Shown here in pieces: positions 27,067 through 37,283 of a DNA stretch of 64,000 bases. Position numbers and translations under genes: made by a program. Below the pieces are notes generated by a model. That model ran no database searches. It had not been told where the DNA came from and was given only the letters and a program-made list of their open reading frames with translations. Numbering within the stretch: the stretch's first letter is position 1; every line of letters starts with the position of its first letter. The DNA is taken from contig JAAEMR010000251.1 in assembly GCA_024225395.1 (NCBI GenBank), positions 1 through 64,000 of the forward strand, in the 5' to 3' direction. Source of the DNA: Gammaproteobacteria bacterium. GTDB lineage: Bacteria; Pseudomonadota; Gammaproteobacteria; GCA-001735895.

Positions 27067-27507
27067 TTAAGTCGTTTTGAGGGCGATTCTTAAAGCGACT
27101 TCATCCATATCTTTTTGTTCGATTTTTTCAGCCTGCTTCATTTCACAGGCCTGAATTTTATCGACCACCTTATGCATAGCATCTGAGCGTGAACGTCTAT
27201 GTTTCCAGTTCTGCCGTTTTATTTCAACTTCTCGGAGAGCCATTTGAACTATTTGTTGCTGCTGTTCGATAGTGTCACTTAACTGATTCAAGAAACGATT
27301 AAATTCCTGTAATTGAAGCGGTGAGTATGAAACACCTGTTGCGGATGAGTGTCTGTTCTCATAATCATTTTTATATTCTTTCAACTGTTGCAACTGGTTT
27401 TGATGTCGTTGCAATTGTTGCTGACTGAGGGCTACCGCCTTCAGAGCCGACTGCTCATTATTCTCAACATGTCTTACCACTGGTTGCAATTTTTCACTTC
27501 TCGTCAT
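27067..27507 (-). CDS. fliJ: Flagellar export protein FliJ
   Basis: 146 residues, almost entirely charged, Gln-rich coiled coil with no membrane segment, following fliI. FliJ sits in the centre of the FliI hexamer, couples it to FlhA and cycles export chaperones. Identification is by length, coiled-coil character and operon position, since the family has few fixed residues. Confidence 0.85.
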   Translation of the reverse strand: MTRSEKLQPVVRHVENNEQSALKAVALSQQQLQRHQNQLQQLKEYKNDYENRHSSATGVSYSPLQLQEFNRFLNQLSDTIEQQQQIVQMALREVEIKRQNWKHRRSRSDAMHKVVDKIQACEMKQAEKIEQKDMDEVALRIALKTT

Positions 27508-27573
27508 CTCTAACTAACTCTTCAATCATATTGAATAAATTTCAGTAACAGAACTAACATCGCTTAAACCTGT

Positions 27574-28998
27574 TTAAACTTTAACCGTGTTGTCAGGGGG
27601 CGAATTAACTCCACCACCCATTGTCCCTGTTTTCTTTTCCATCTGGTTATTTATCACCCGCTCTAACTGAGTATAGCTCTCAGTTAAAGACACTGCCTGA
27701 TTCATATCCTGTGTTAAAAACCTCATTAATTCCGGCTGTAGCTGAATGGCTAAATCTATTTCAGCATCTGAACCCGCCTGATAGGCCCCCACATTAATCA
27801 AGTCCTTATTTTGCTGGTACAAACTGTAATTTTTACGGAAGAACTGTACCCGTAACAGTTTTTCATTGTCCATAATTTGCGGCGCCACTCGGCTGATTGA
27901 TGCTTCTACATCGATAGCTGGATATTGCCCTGATTCAGCCAATTGGCGGGATAATACAATATGCCCGTCCAGTATCGCCCTGGCAGAATCAGCAATTGGA
28001 TCATTGTGATCATCACCCTCTACCAGTACCGTATAAAACGCTGTAATGGAACCGGATCCTTTATCACCATTTCCGGCACGTTCAACTAACTGGGGTAAAC
28101 GTGCAAATACTGAAGGAGGATAACCTTTGGTGGCCGGGGGTTCACCGATGGCCAGACTGATTTCACGTTGAGCCTGTGCAAAGCGAGTTAATGAGTCCAT
28201 TAATAACAATACATTTTTACCCTGGTCTCGATAGTATTCTGCAATACTCGTGGCCTGCATTGCACCATGAATACGCATCAACGGAGAAGAGTCAGCCGGG
28301 GCCGCTACGACGACGGATTTCTGTAGGCCTTCTTTTCCCAGAATTTCCTGCACAAATTCGCGAACTTCACGCCCTCTTTCTCCGATCAACCCGACCACAA
28401 CCACATCGGCATCGGTATATTTTGTCATCATGCCCAGTAATACAGATTTGCCGACACCACTGCCTGCAAACAATCCCATACGTTGACCTCTACCGATAGA
28501 CGTTAAGGCATTAATGGCTCTTACCCCGACATCCAGCGGTTCTCGAATCGGTGTTCTACTCAGTGGATTTATCTGGCGGCCCTCGAGAGGCATATGTAAA
28601 CGTGTATTAACAGGTCCTTTTCCATCAAGCGGGCGACCTCGACCATCGATCACCCGACCCAGTAATTCCGGCCCAACATTAACAGCCGAAGAATGGCTGG
28701 TCGGTATGACCCGGGAATTAGGTACCAGACCTCGAATATCGCTGGTGGGCATCAAATACAATTTATCGCCTGCAAATCCGACGACTTCGGTTTCCACTTT
28801 CTGACCGGTTGGGGTCACCACATCACAGCGAGCACCAATCGGTGCCTGACAACCAGAAGCCTCCAGAGTCAGTCCTACCATGCGGGTTAATACGCCCTCC
28901 ACCGTAGGTTTGCCACACAGATCATCACAAGTCTGAGCAGTTTGAGCCAGGGACTTTGCCCAGCTGGACAGGGCCCGGTCAATCAGTGCCTGATTCAT
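27574..28998 (-). CDS. fliI: Flagellum-specific ATPase FliI
   Basis: 474 residues with the F1-ATPase beta-type fold. The Walker A is [11 protein letters not shown], the Walker B region is [18 protein letters not shown], and the export-ATPase signature [18 protein letters not shown] is present. FliI energises the early steps of flagellar export together with FliH and FliJ. The start overlaps the fliH stop by one base. Confidence 0.97.
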   Translation of the reverse strand: MNQALIDRALSSWAKSLAQTAQTCDDLCGKPTVEGVLTRMVGLTLEASGCQAPIGARCDVVTPTGQKVETEVVGFAGDKLYLMPTSDIRGLVPNSRVIPTSHSSAVNVGPELLGRVIDGRGRPLDGKGPVNTRLHMPLEGRQINPLSRTPIREPLDVGVRAINALTSIGRGQRMGLFAGSGVGKSVLLGMMTKYTDADVVVVGLIGERGREVREFVQEILGKEGLQKSVVVAAPADSSPLMRIHGAMQATSIAEYYRDQGKNVLLLMDSLTRFAQAQREISLAIGEPPATKGYPPSVFARLPQLVERAGNGDKGSGSITAFYTVLVEGDDHNDPIADSARAILDGHIVLSRQLAESGQYPAIDVEASISRVAPQIMDNEKLLRVQFFRKNYSLYQQNKDLINVGAYQAGSDAEIDLAIQLQPELMRFLTQDMNQAVSLTESYTQLERVINNQMEKKTGTMGGGVNSPPDNTVKV

Positions 28999-29696
28999 TA
29001 TAAACTCTCACTTTGATCCTCTACCCTTTCACCACCCAGTATGGATGCAGCCAAAGCCTGCAAACGGTTTTCCAGTGTGGCATTGATAATCGATTGATCA
29101 GATTTTATTTCACACCCTCCTCGTGTGATCATCGGGTCTTCCTTTAGTATCCAGCTTTGATCATCATCCAGTTCATCCAGTTGCAAAGCTTTTTTCACTA
29201 TTTCCGCATCTTCAGGGTGTAAAAATATTTTTATTTTTCGGCTGCTAATCGGTAACAACTTGACCGACTCACGAATCACCGCAACAATTTCACCCGGCTC
29301 TGCCCTGATTTCCCGACGTACTAACTGCTGAGCAAGCGTTATAGCCAGTAAATTTAACTGTTGCTCCACTTCTTCATTTAAGTATTGTAGAGGTTGCTCA
29401 AAAAAACGAATCACATCCAGCAATTGTTTTTTCTGTTCAGCTATTTCTTTTTGTGCCTGTTTCAGTCCTTGTTGATAACCCTCTTCATGAGCTTCTTTAT
29501 GCCATGTATCAATGTCTTTTGCGGTTGGGACAGGGGCAGAATTCTGATCATTTCCGGGTTTTGGCTGCTTAGCCTGCTGTGCTTTATTTTTTTCTGACCT
29601 GAATACCCGGTTATTGCTGGAACCCATAGATGGAGGACTCCACTTTTCCACCTTACTATTTTGATCAGTGGTTCCTTTTTGTATAGCTGTAGACAT
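28998..29696 (-). CDS. fliH: Flagellar export regulator FliH
   Basis: 232 residues: a disordered polar N-terminus, a coiled-coil middle ([19 protein letters not shown]) and a C-terminal domain with [23 protein letters not shown]-like features typical of FliH/YscL. FliH dimers hold FliI and anchor it at the C-ring through FliN. Confidence 0.92.
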   Translation of the reverse strand: MSTAIQKGTTDQNSKVEKWSPPSMGSSNNRVFRSEKNKAQQAKQPKPGNDQNSAPVPTAKDIDTWHKEAHEEGYQQGLKQAQKEIAEQKKQLLDVIRFFEQPLQYLNEEVEQQLNLLAITLAQQLVRREIRAEPGEIVAVIRESVKLLPISSRKIKIFLHPEDAEIVKKALQLDELDDDQSWILKEDPMITRGGCEIKSDQSIINATLENRLQALAASILGGERVEDQSESL

Positions 29697-29760
29697 TTAA
29701 TGTTGTCTCTAAATCAGTTAAATCATTTGTTTGCGAAGAAATTCATGGTTATGAAATCAA

Positions 29761-30810
29761 TTACACCATTTCTTCACCACTGCCGCCCAGAACGATCTCA
29801 CCCGATTCTTCCAGACTTCGAGCAACATTTAATATTTCCTTCTGTGCTGCTTCCACTTCACTCAGTCTGACAGGACCTTTTGATTCCATATCTTCGACCA
29901 GCATTTCAGCTGCTCGAGATGACATATTCTTCAGAAATTTCTGCTGGAAATCTTCATCCACACCTTTAAGTGCGAGCGTCAATAAGTCGGTTGAAATTTC
30001 CCGTAACAGGGTTTGAATACCTCGATCATCAACATCACGCAGGTTATCAAATACAAACATCAGATCCTGAATACGATTCGCCAGATCTTCATTTTCGTTA
30101 CGCACCTGATCCATCATTTTCACTTCGATGGCAGTGTCAGTTAAATTCAATATATCTGCAGCTGTTTTTTCACCACCCACCATGGATGACTTAACATTAT
30201 CATTATCTGCAAAATATTTTTCCATGATGGCATCCAGTTCCTTGATAGCTGCCGGTTGAACTCCATCAAGAGTCGCAATACGCATCAATATACCGGGGCG
30301 GGTATTTTCCGGTAAATTCGATAGAACTGCAGCAGCGCTTTCGGGTTCCAGATACGACATGACAATAGCAATAATCTGGGGATGTTCAAGCCTTATAATT
30401 TCTGCAATAGACTTGGGATCCATCCACTTTAATGCTTCCAGACCATTACTGCCACTACCCATCAATATTCGATCAATGACATTTCCCGCTTTATCACCCA
30501 GTGCTTTCTCAAGCATTCCTCGAATATAATTATCATTGCCGATCCCAAGTGCCGTTTGATTTTCCAGAAGGTCAAGAAATTCATCTATCACAAATTCAAC
30601 CATAGGTCGGCTTACATCATCCATCATAGCCATTTTGGCACCGACCAGTTGAACCTGTTTTGGATTCATATGCTGTAATATTTTTGCCGCAACATCCTCT
30701 CCCAGGGTCAATAACAGCAAAGCTGCTTTTTCCGCACCACTCATGTTTACAGGAGGTTTGGTAACGGCTGCTGCAGTGGTATCCGGAGCAGTTTTTGTGT
30801 TATCGCTCAT
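29761..30810 (-). CDS. fliG: Flagellar motor switch protein FliG
   Basis: 349 residues with the three armadillo-like FliG domains. The N-terminal FliF-binding part begins after a ~20-residue polar extension (SGAEKAALLLLTLGED). The middle has the EHPQIIAIVMSYLEP motif (EHPQ), and the C-terminal torque helix is rich in charged residues (FQQKFLKNMSSRAAEMLVEDM in parts). FliG is the rotor protein facing the stator. Its start overlaps the fliF stop by four bases. Confidence 0.97.
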   Translation of the reverse strand: MSDNTKTAPDTTAAAVTKPPVNMSGAEKAALLLLTLGEDVAAKILQHMNPKQVQLVGAKMAMMDDVSRPMVEFVIDEFLDLLENQTALGIGNDNYIRGMLEKALGDKAGNVIDRILMGSGSNGLEALKWMDPKSIAEIIRLEHPQIIAIVMSYLEPESAAAVLSNLPENTRPGILMRIATLDGVQPAAIKELDAIMEKYFADNDNVKSSMVGGEKTAADILNLTDTAIEVKMMDQVRNENEDLANRIQDLMFVFDNLRDVDDRGIQTLLREISTDLLTLALKGVDEDFQQKFLKNMSSRAAEMLVEDMESKGPVRLSEVEAAQKEILNVARSLEESGEIVLGGSGEEMV

Positions 30811-32543
30811 TTATCTTCACTCACCCAGTGTCTCATTACATTGGCCACACGAGCAGGATCATCAACTACTAAAGTTCTTGCCATATCAATTTTTTGATCA
30901 TGCGTGGCATTGCTGCGTCTAATTGAAGCTGCAGCACTGTTCGGATCTTCAGATAACTGGTAACTTCCATCGGCATTCATTTGAGCCGAAGTGGCACCTG
31001 CATAACCGGGTTCAGCCATCCCACCACCTTCTATCATTGCAGCGTCCGGTTGTTGAGTTATTTCAATTTTATTGGGATTTAAAGAACGTAAAAATGGGCG
31101 TCCAAATATAAGGTATACAATTAACAGACCAATTGCCCCCAGGATTTGTTTTGCCAGATCGACGATCCAGGTTTCACCCAGCAAGCTTTGCCACATGGGA
31201 ACTTCAATAACTTCCTGTTCGACCGAGATAAAGTCAGTATTAACAACGCTCACAGAATCACCGCGGTTCTGGTCAAAACCAACGGCTTCTTTAATCAGGG
31301 TTTCAAAGCGTTTAATATCATCTTCTGAGTAAGCTACTTTTTCAACCGTTCCATCATCTTTCAGCTGACTTTTAGAATCGATAACAACAGCAACCGACAG
31401 CCGTTGAATCGTTCCACGCGGGTTAGTAGTATGGCTGATCAGACGATCTACTTCAAAATTTCTGGTAGCACTTCGGTTCTGATTTGATGGCATAGCTGAC
31501 GATTCATTTTCCGTCGCTGTATTTGCTGCGGTTGTACCTGAGCCTGGAGGCTGGTTACTGAGGGCACCCGGAATACCTAATGCCTGAGTCAAATCGCGTG
31601 TTTCCTGCTCGGAAATCTGTTCACTACGAATAACGCTACGCTCCGGGTCATAAGCTTCCCGGGTTGACTCCACGCTGGAAAAATCGAGTAATGCAGAAAC
31701 CTGAGCATTCACTTTTCCCGCACCAATAATTGGTTGCAACAAATTGATAATTCGATCGGTATAACTATCTTCCAGTTTACGCGAATAGTCGAACTGCTTA
31801 TTAGTCAAAGACAAGTCATTGTCTTTGTCCGCGGTTAGTAAACGGCCAAATTGATCGATTACGGTAACCTGGTCCGCAGCCATCATAGGGATACTGGCCG
31901 CGACCATATGCACGATAGCATCCACCTGATTCGGTGTCAGACGTCGTCCGGCATATAATTTAGTCACTACCGAAGCACTCGGTTTAGTACGATTACGAAT
32001 AAAAATAGACTGTTTCGGCAACGCCAGATGTACCCTGGCCTGCTCAACACTTCTGATTGACTCGACTGAACGTGAAAGCTCTGCTTCAAGCGCATGATTG
32101 TAACGGGCTTTCTCGATAAACTGACTGGTACCCAGGCTCTGTTCATCCTGTAATATTTCCATGCCTTTGGTCGAACCCTGCGGTAATCCCTGAGCAGCCA
32201 GTTTTAAGCGTGCTTCTGCAGCTTTTGATTGAGCCACCATGATGGTTCCAGTGTTCCCATCAATTTTATATTTAATATCATTGGCATTTAATACATTGGC
32301 AATCTCAGACGCATCATTTCCGGATACATTGGTATACAGCGGCGCATAGTTCGGTTCGGAGGACCACAACACCACCACGGTGCCAATGGCGACTGCGAGT
32401 GCCAGACCTATCAACCGGCCGAAATGCCTGACCGATGCCGATTGCATAAAAATATCAATTGGATTTTCCGACTGTGTTTTCTGCACTGCTGTAGAACCGG
32501 CAGGAGCAGCTAAAGCCTGTTGTTGAGGTATTGCATCAGCCAT
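30807..32543 (-). CDS. fliF: Flagellar MS-ring protein FliF
   Basis: 578 residues. There are two membrane helices, one at about 40-62 and one near 475-495, flanking the periplasmic ring-building motifs (LYTNVSGNDASEIANVLNA, then EAELSRSVESIRSVEQARVHLALP in parts). The cytoplasmic C-terminal tail binds FliG. FliF forms the MS-ring on which the motor and export gate assemble. Confidence 0.97.
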   Translation of the reverse strand: MADAIPQQQALAAPAGSTAVQKTQSENPIDIFMQSASVRHFGRLIGLALAVAIGTVVVLWSSEPNYAPLYTNVSGNDASEIANVLNANDIKYKIDGNTGTIMVAQSKAAEARLKLAAQGLPQGSTKGMEILQDEQSLGTSQFIEKARYNHALEAELSRSVESIRSVEQARVHLALPKQSIFIRNRTKPSASVVTKLYAGRRLTPNQVDAIVHMVAASIPMMAADQVTVIDQFGRLLTADKDNDLSLTNKQFDYSRKLEDSYTDRIINLLQPIIGAGKVNAQVSALLDFSSVESTREAYDPERSVIRSEQISEQETRDLTQALGIPGALSNQPPGSGTTAANTATENESSAMPSNQNRSATRNFEVDRLISHTTNPRGTIQRLSVAVVIDSKSQLKDDGTVEKVAYSEDDIKRFETLIKEAVGFDQNRGDSVSVVNTDFISVEQEVIEVPMWQSLLGETWIVDLAKQILGAIGLLIVYLIFGRPFLRSLNPNKIEITQQPDAAMIEGGGMAEPGYAGATSAQMNADGSYQLSEDPNSAAASIRRSNATHDQKIDMARTLVVDDPARVANVMRHWVSEDK

Positions 32544-32582
32544 GTTTATTCACCCTTAATTTGATACTCAAGTTAAACCTGA

Positions 32583-32909
32583 TTAAACCGGCATGTTCAT
32601 AACGTCCTGATAGGCCGTCAGTAACTTGTTGCGCACTTCAGTCAATGCCTGAAAAGAAACACTCGATTTCTGCATGGCAACCATCACTTCAGCTATATCC
32701 ACATTGGGATCTCCCATTTCAAGTGCTTTGCTTAATTGCCTGGCTTCTGTCTGCGACTGGTTCACCTGATCAATAGCCTGCTGCATCATGCCTGCGAAAC
32801 TACCACCCTCAGCTTTATCGGTTGTTTGCAGCGGAGAGACCTGACTTTTCGCCATAGTTTCTATGGCTCTCATCTGATCTATTACCTGATTTATATTGTT
32901 ATTTATCAT
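32583..32909 (-). CDS. fliE: Flagellar hook-basal body junction protein FliE
   Basis: 108 residues from the ATG at 32909. An upstream in-frame TTG at 32927 is less likely. The C-terminal half shows the FliE pattern: QAIDQVNQSQTEARQL, then GDPNVDIAEVMVAMQKSSVSFQALTEVRNKLL in parts. FliE joins the MS-ring/gate to the rod and is the first exported component. It is the first gene of the fliE-fliJ operon. Confidence 0.95.
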   Translation of the reverse strand: MINNNINQVIDQMRAIETMAKSQVSPLQTTDKAEGGSFAGMMQQAIDQVNQSQTEARQLSKALEMGDPNVDIAEVMVAMQKSSVSFQALTEVRNKLLTAYQDVMNMPV

Positions 32910-33035
32910 CTCAGCATCTCTTGTCAACTTCTTGACGAATTATTTCCGCCTGTTTATTACAAGTCATAACCAACAGTTTATTGAGTTATTTTTTTGACTA
33001 AATCCTGTCGGAATTAAGGATATGGAGATGTATTT

Positions 33036-33050
33036 GCAACATTCAGGCCA
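33036..33050 (-). promoter_or_regulatory. Sigma-54 promoter of the fliE operon
   Basis: Minus-strand TGGCCT-GAATG-TTGC: perfect -12 box, GG of the -24 box kept, correct spacing. The predicted start is near 33024, giving a leader of about 115 bases. Its five-base spacer (GAATG) equals that of the fliK promoter. No gene was seen in 32910-33225. Confidence 0.7.
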
Positions 33051-33225
33051 AAAGAGTCCGGAATGAGTAAAGTTGAAAGGTTGACGGGTATTTCCCAGAA
33101 AATGACTACTACTTCATTGTGCAGAAGAAGCAGCTAGAAACAGAGGTAGCTTTATCCACTGCAATTAAAATATTATGGCTATGGATGAAATTCAGCTAAC
33201 CAATAAAAAAGGCCCTGTATAAAAT

Positions 33226-33621
33226 TCAATCTGCTTTAGCCTGTCTCGCCTCAATCGCATTACCATCCGGATCACGAAAGAAAATAGCCTGCCGTCCTGA
33301 CTTGCTTCGGGTGTAATCAATATAATGCTGCTCAAGCATATCAATTAGAATATTTATATCGCTGACTACCAGACACACATGACGATCACGCCCTCCATGT
33401 TCCGGCCGGTTGTCAATCGAATCCGGGTTTTGCAGGCAAAGGCAATGGATAGCCTGCTGTCTGCCCACCTTTACCCATAAACCATCAAATGACAAATCCG
33501 GACGATTGGCATCAATTTCCAGCCCAAGAATATCTGCATAAAAATGACGACTTTTTTCGACATCCTGAATTATCACGCTGTGATGTTCTATACCTAAAAA
33601 CTCATTTGCTTGCTGTGTCAT
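33226..33621 (-). CDS. VOC-superfamily (glyoxalase/bleomycin-resistance fold) protein
   Basis: 131 residues, one pair of beta-alpha-beta-beta-beta modules. The N-terminal module starts GIEHHSVIIQDVEKSRHFYADILGLEI in parts, with a metal-ligand type His. The C-terminal module ends FFRDPDGNAIEA, with the usual DPDGN turn and Glu ligand. Such proteins are metal-dependent lyases, isomerases or dioxygenases. The substrate cannot be told from sequence. It is divergent from dapC. Confidence 0.85.
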   Translation of the reverse strand: MTQQANEFLGIEHHSVIIQDVEKSRHFYADILGLEIDANRPDLSFDGLWVKVGRQQAIHCLCLQNPDSIDNRPEHGGRDRHVCLVVSDINILIDMLEQHYIDYTRSKSGRQAIFFRDPDGNAIEARQAKAD

Positions 33622-33664
33622 GATATACCTTTCAATCTTTGCTGCGGAATTGGCCTTATCCCGT

Positions 33665-33670
33665 TATAAT
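33665..33670 (+). promoter_or_regulatory. Perfect -10 hexamer (TATAAT) before dapC
   Basis: TATAAT lies 29 bases before the dapC ATG. There is no good -35 at 16-18 bases; the nearest TTGCTG is 20 bases away. A weak-spaced sigma-70 promoter is plausible for the dap operon. Confidence 0.4.
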
Positions 33671-33698
33671 AGCCCCACAGTTTACAAATTCCCAGACT

Positions 33699-34895
33699 AT
33701 GAACCCAGATTTACAGTTACTTCATCCTTATCCGTTTGAAAAGCTCAATAAACTAAAACAACAGGTAACCACCACTACTAAACTGGAGCACATCGCCTTA
33801 TCAATTGGTGAGCCTAAACACCCGGCTCCTCATTTCGTGGTTGAAAACCTGATCGCTCACACTCACCTGCTGTCCAACTACCCTTTGACCAAAGGTATAG
33901 CTCCATTACGTGAAGCGATTAGCGAGTGGCTAAACCAGCGCTTTAACTTAACATGTTCAATTGATCCTGAGTTACAGGTATTGCCCGTTAATGGAACTCG
34001 CGAAGCTCTGTTTGCTTTTGCTCAATGCGTGGTGGATAGAACTGCCAGTCAGCCACTGGTGTTCATGCCCAACCCTTTCTATCAAATTTATGAAGGTGCT
34101 GCTATTCTAGCCGGTGCACAACCGGTTTATATGAATTGCGTCGAACAAAATTCCTTTTTACCGAACCTTGATGACATCACTGAATCTGAATGGAAAAGCT
34201 GTCAACTGGTCTATATTTGCTCTCCCGGCAATCCGACCGGTGCTGTGATCCCTGTTGCGTACCTGCAAAAACTAATCAAGTTATCTATACAATATGATTT
34301 CATCATCGCCAGCGATGAGTGTTATTCAGAAATCTATGTCGATGAGCATAACCCACCGCCCGGTCTGCTGCAGGCAGCATCCGCTATGGGACATGATGAT
34401 TATAAAAACTGCGTGGTATTTCATAGCCTGTCCAAACGTTCCAACCTGCCCGGTTTACGCTCGGGTTTTGTGGCCGGGGATGCTGACATTATCAGTAAGT
34501 TTCTTCTCTATCGAACCTATCACGGCTGCGCAATGCCACCAGCAACACAGTCTGCCAGCATTTCAGCCTGGAAAGACGAGTCGCATGTCATCGACAATCG
34601 TAATCAGTATCGTAAAAAATTTGACGCCGTAGAGCAGACTCTTTCTGCAACATTACAGCCTCAGCGACCCGATGCCGGGTTTTATTTATGGGCTAAAACA
34701 CCCATCAGCGATACCGATTTCGCACAACAACTATTTGCACAGCAGAACATCACGGTATTACCGGGTCAGTTTCTGTCACGCTCTGAGAGCAACATCAATC
34801 CCGGTGAAAACTATGTACGCATGGCACTGGTCGCACCGCTGGATGAATGCCAGGATGCAGCCCACCGTATCAATCAATTTATGAATAATCTTTAA
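33699..34895 (+). CDS. dapC: Succinyldiaminopimelate transaminase
   Basis: 398 residues from the ATG at 33699. The open frame extends 20 codons further upstream, but that part overlaps the promoter-like TATAAT and is not needed. A fold-type I PLP aminotransferase: the cofactor lysine is in [16 protein letters not shown], with [10 protein letters not shown] and YLWAKTP supporting motifs. It converts N-succinyl-2-amino-6-ketopimelate to N-succinyl-L,L-diaminopimelate for lysine and peptidoglycan. dapD and dapE follow on the same strand, which fixes the DapC rather than a generic aspartate aminotransferase call. Confidence 0.95.
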   Translation: MNPDLQLLHPYPFEKLNKLKQQVTTTTKLEHIALSIGEPKHPAPHFVVENLIAHTHLLSNYPLTKGIAPLREAISEWLNQRFNLTCSIDPELQVLPVNGTREALFAFAQCVVDRTASQPLVFMPNPFYQIYEGAAILAGAQPVYMNCVEQNSFLPNLDDITESEWKSCQLVYICSPGNPTGAVIPVAYLQKLIKLSIQYDFIIASDECYSEIYVDEHNPPPGLLQAASAMGHDDYKNCVVFHSLSKRSNLPGLRSGFVAGDADIISKFLLYRTYHGCAMPPATQSASISAWKDESHVIDNRNQYRKKFDAVEQTLSATLQPQRPDAGFYLWAKTPISDTDFAQQLFAQQNITVLPGQFLSRSESNINPGENYVRMALVAPLDECQDAAHRINQFMNNL

Positions 34896-34912
34896 ACTCT
34901 GGAGACCTTTTT

Positions 34913-35736
34913 ATGTCCGATATCCAACAAATCATTGAAGACGCTTTTGAGCGCCGCGCAGACATCACACCACGTAATGTAGAAACACTGGTAAAGGATG
35001 CTGTAACAGAAGCCATTTCTTTACTCGATAGCGGTCAGGCTCGTGTTGCCGAGCCCGTCGATGGTGGATGGCAAGTTAATGAATGGTTGAAAAAAGCCGT
35101 GTTACTGTCTTTTCGTATCGACGATAACCAGTTTATAAAAGGCGGATTTACTAATTACTACGACAAGGTGGAATCAAAATTCGCCGACATGAATACCCGT
35201 GAATTTCGTGAAAGCGGTGTGCGTGTTGTTCCACCGGCAACGGCTCGACGCGGTTCATTCATCGCTCCGGGCGTTGTGTTGATGCCTTCTTATGTCAATA
35301 TTGGCGCTTACGTGGGCAGCGGCACCATGGTTGATACCTGGGCAACGGTCGGCTCCTGTGCACAAATTGGTGAAAATGTTCACCTGTCTGGTGGAGTAGG
35401 CATCGGCGGCGTACTTGAACCTTTACAGGCTGCACCGACTATTATCGAAGATAACTGTTTTGTCGGCGCACGTTCAGAAGTGGTTGAAGGTGTTATCGTT
35501 GAAAAGAACTCTGTTATTTCGATGGGCGTTTACATTGGTCAAAGCACCAAAATTTATAACCGTGAAAAAGACGAAGTGACCTACGGTAGAATTCCGGAAG
35601 GTTCTGTCGTTGTATCCGGTAACCTTCCATCAGAAAATGGAAAATACAGCCTTTACTGCGCCGTTATCGTCAAACAGGTTGATGCAAAAACACGTTCTAA
35701 AGTAGGTATCAACGAATTGCTTAGAGACATTAAGTA

Positions 35737-35737
<1 letters not shown>
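34913..35737 (+). CDS. dapD: Tetrahydrodipicolinate N-succinyltransferase
   Basis: 274 residues, the standard DapD length. The N-terminal helical domain is followed by a left-handed beta-helix of hexapeptide repeats ([21 protein letters not shown] in parts) and the C-terminal [16 protein letters not shown] segment. It transfers succinyl from succinyl-CoA to tetrahydrodipicolinate. It starts 17 bases after dapC with an SD (GGAG). Confidence 0.98.
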
Positions 35738-37232
<1,495 letters not shown>

Positions 37233-37283
37233 AATTATTGTGCTATAAGTTAATAGAAATAGAGAGATACCAGCAATATATAA

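Noticed and set aside
33639-33698. 20-codon N-terminal extension of dapC
   Set aside because: It covers the TATAAT promoter element, has no SD and does not resemble DapC.
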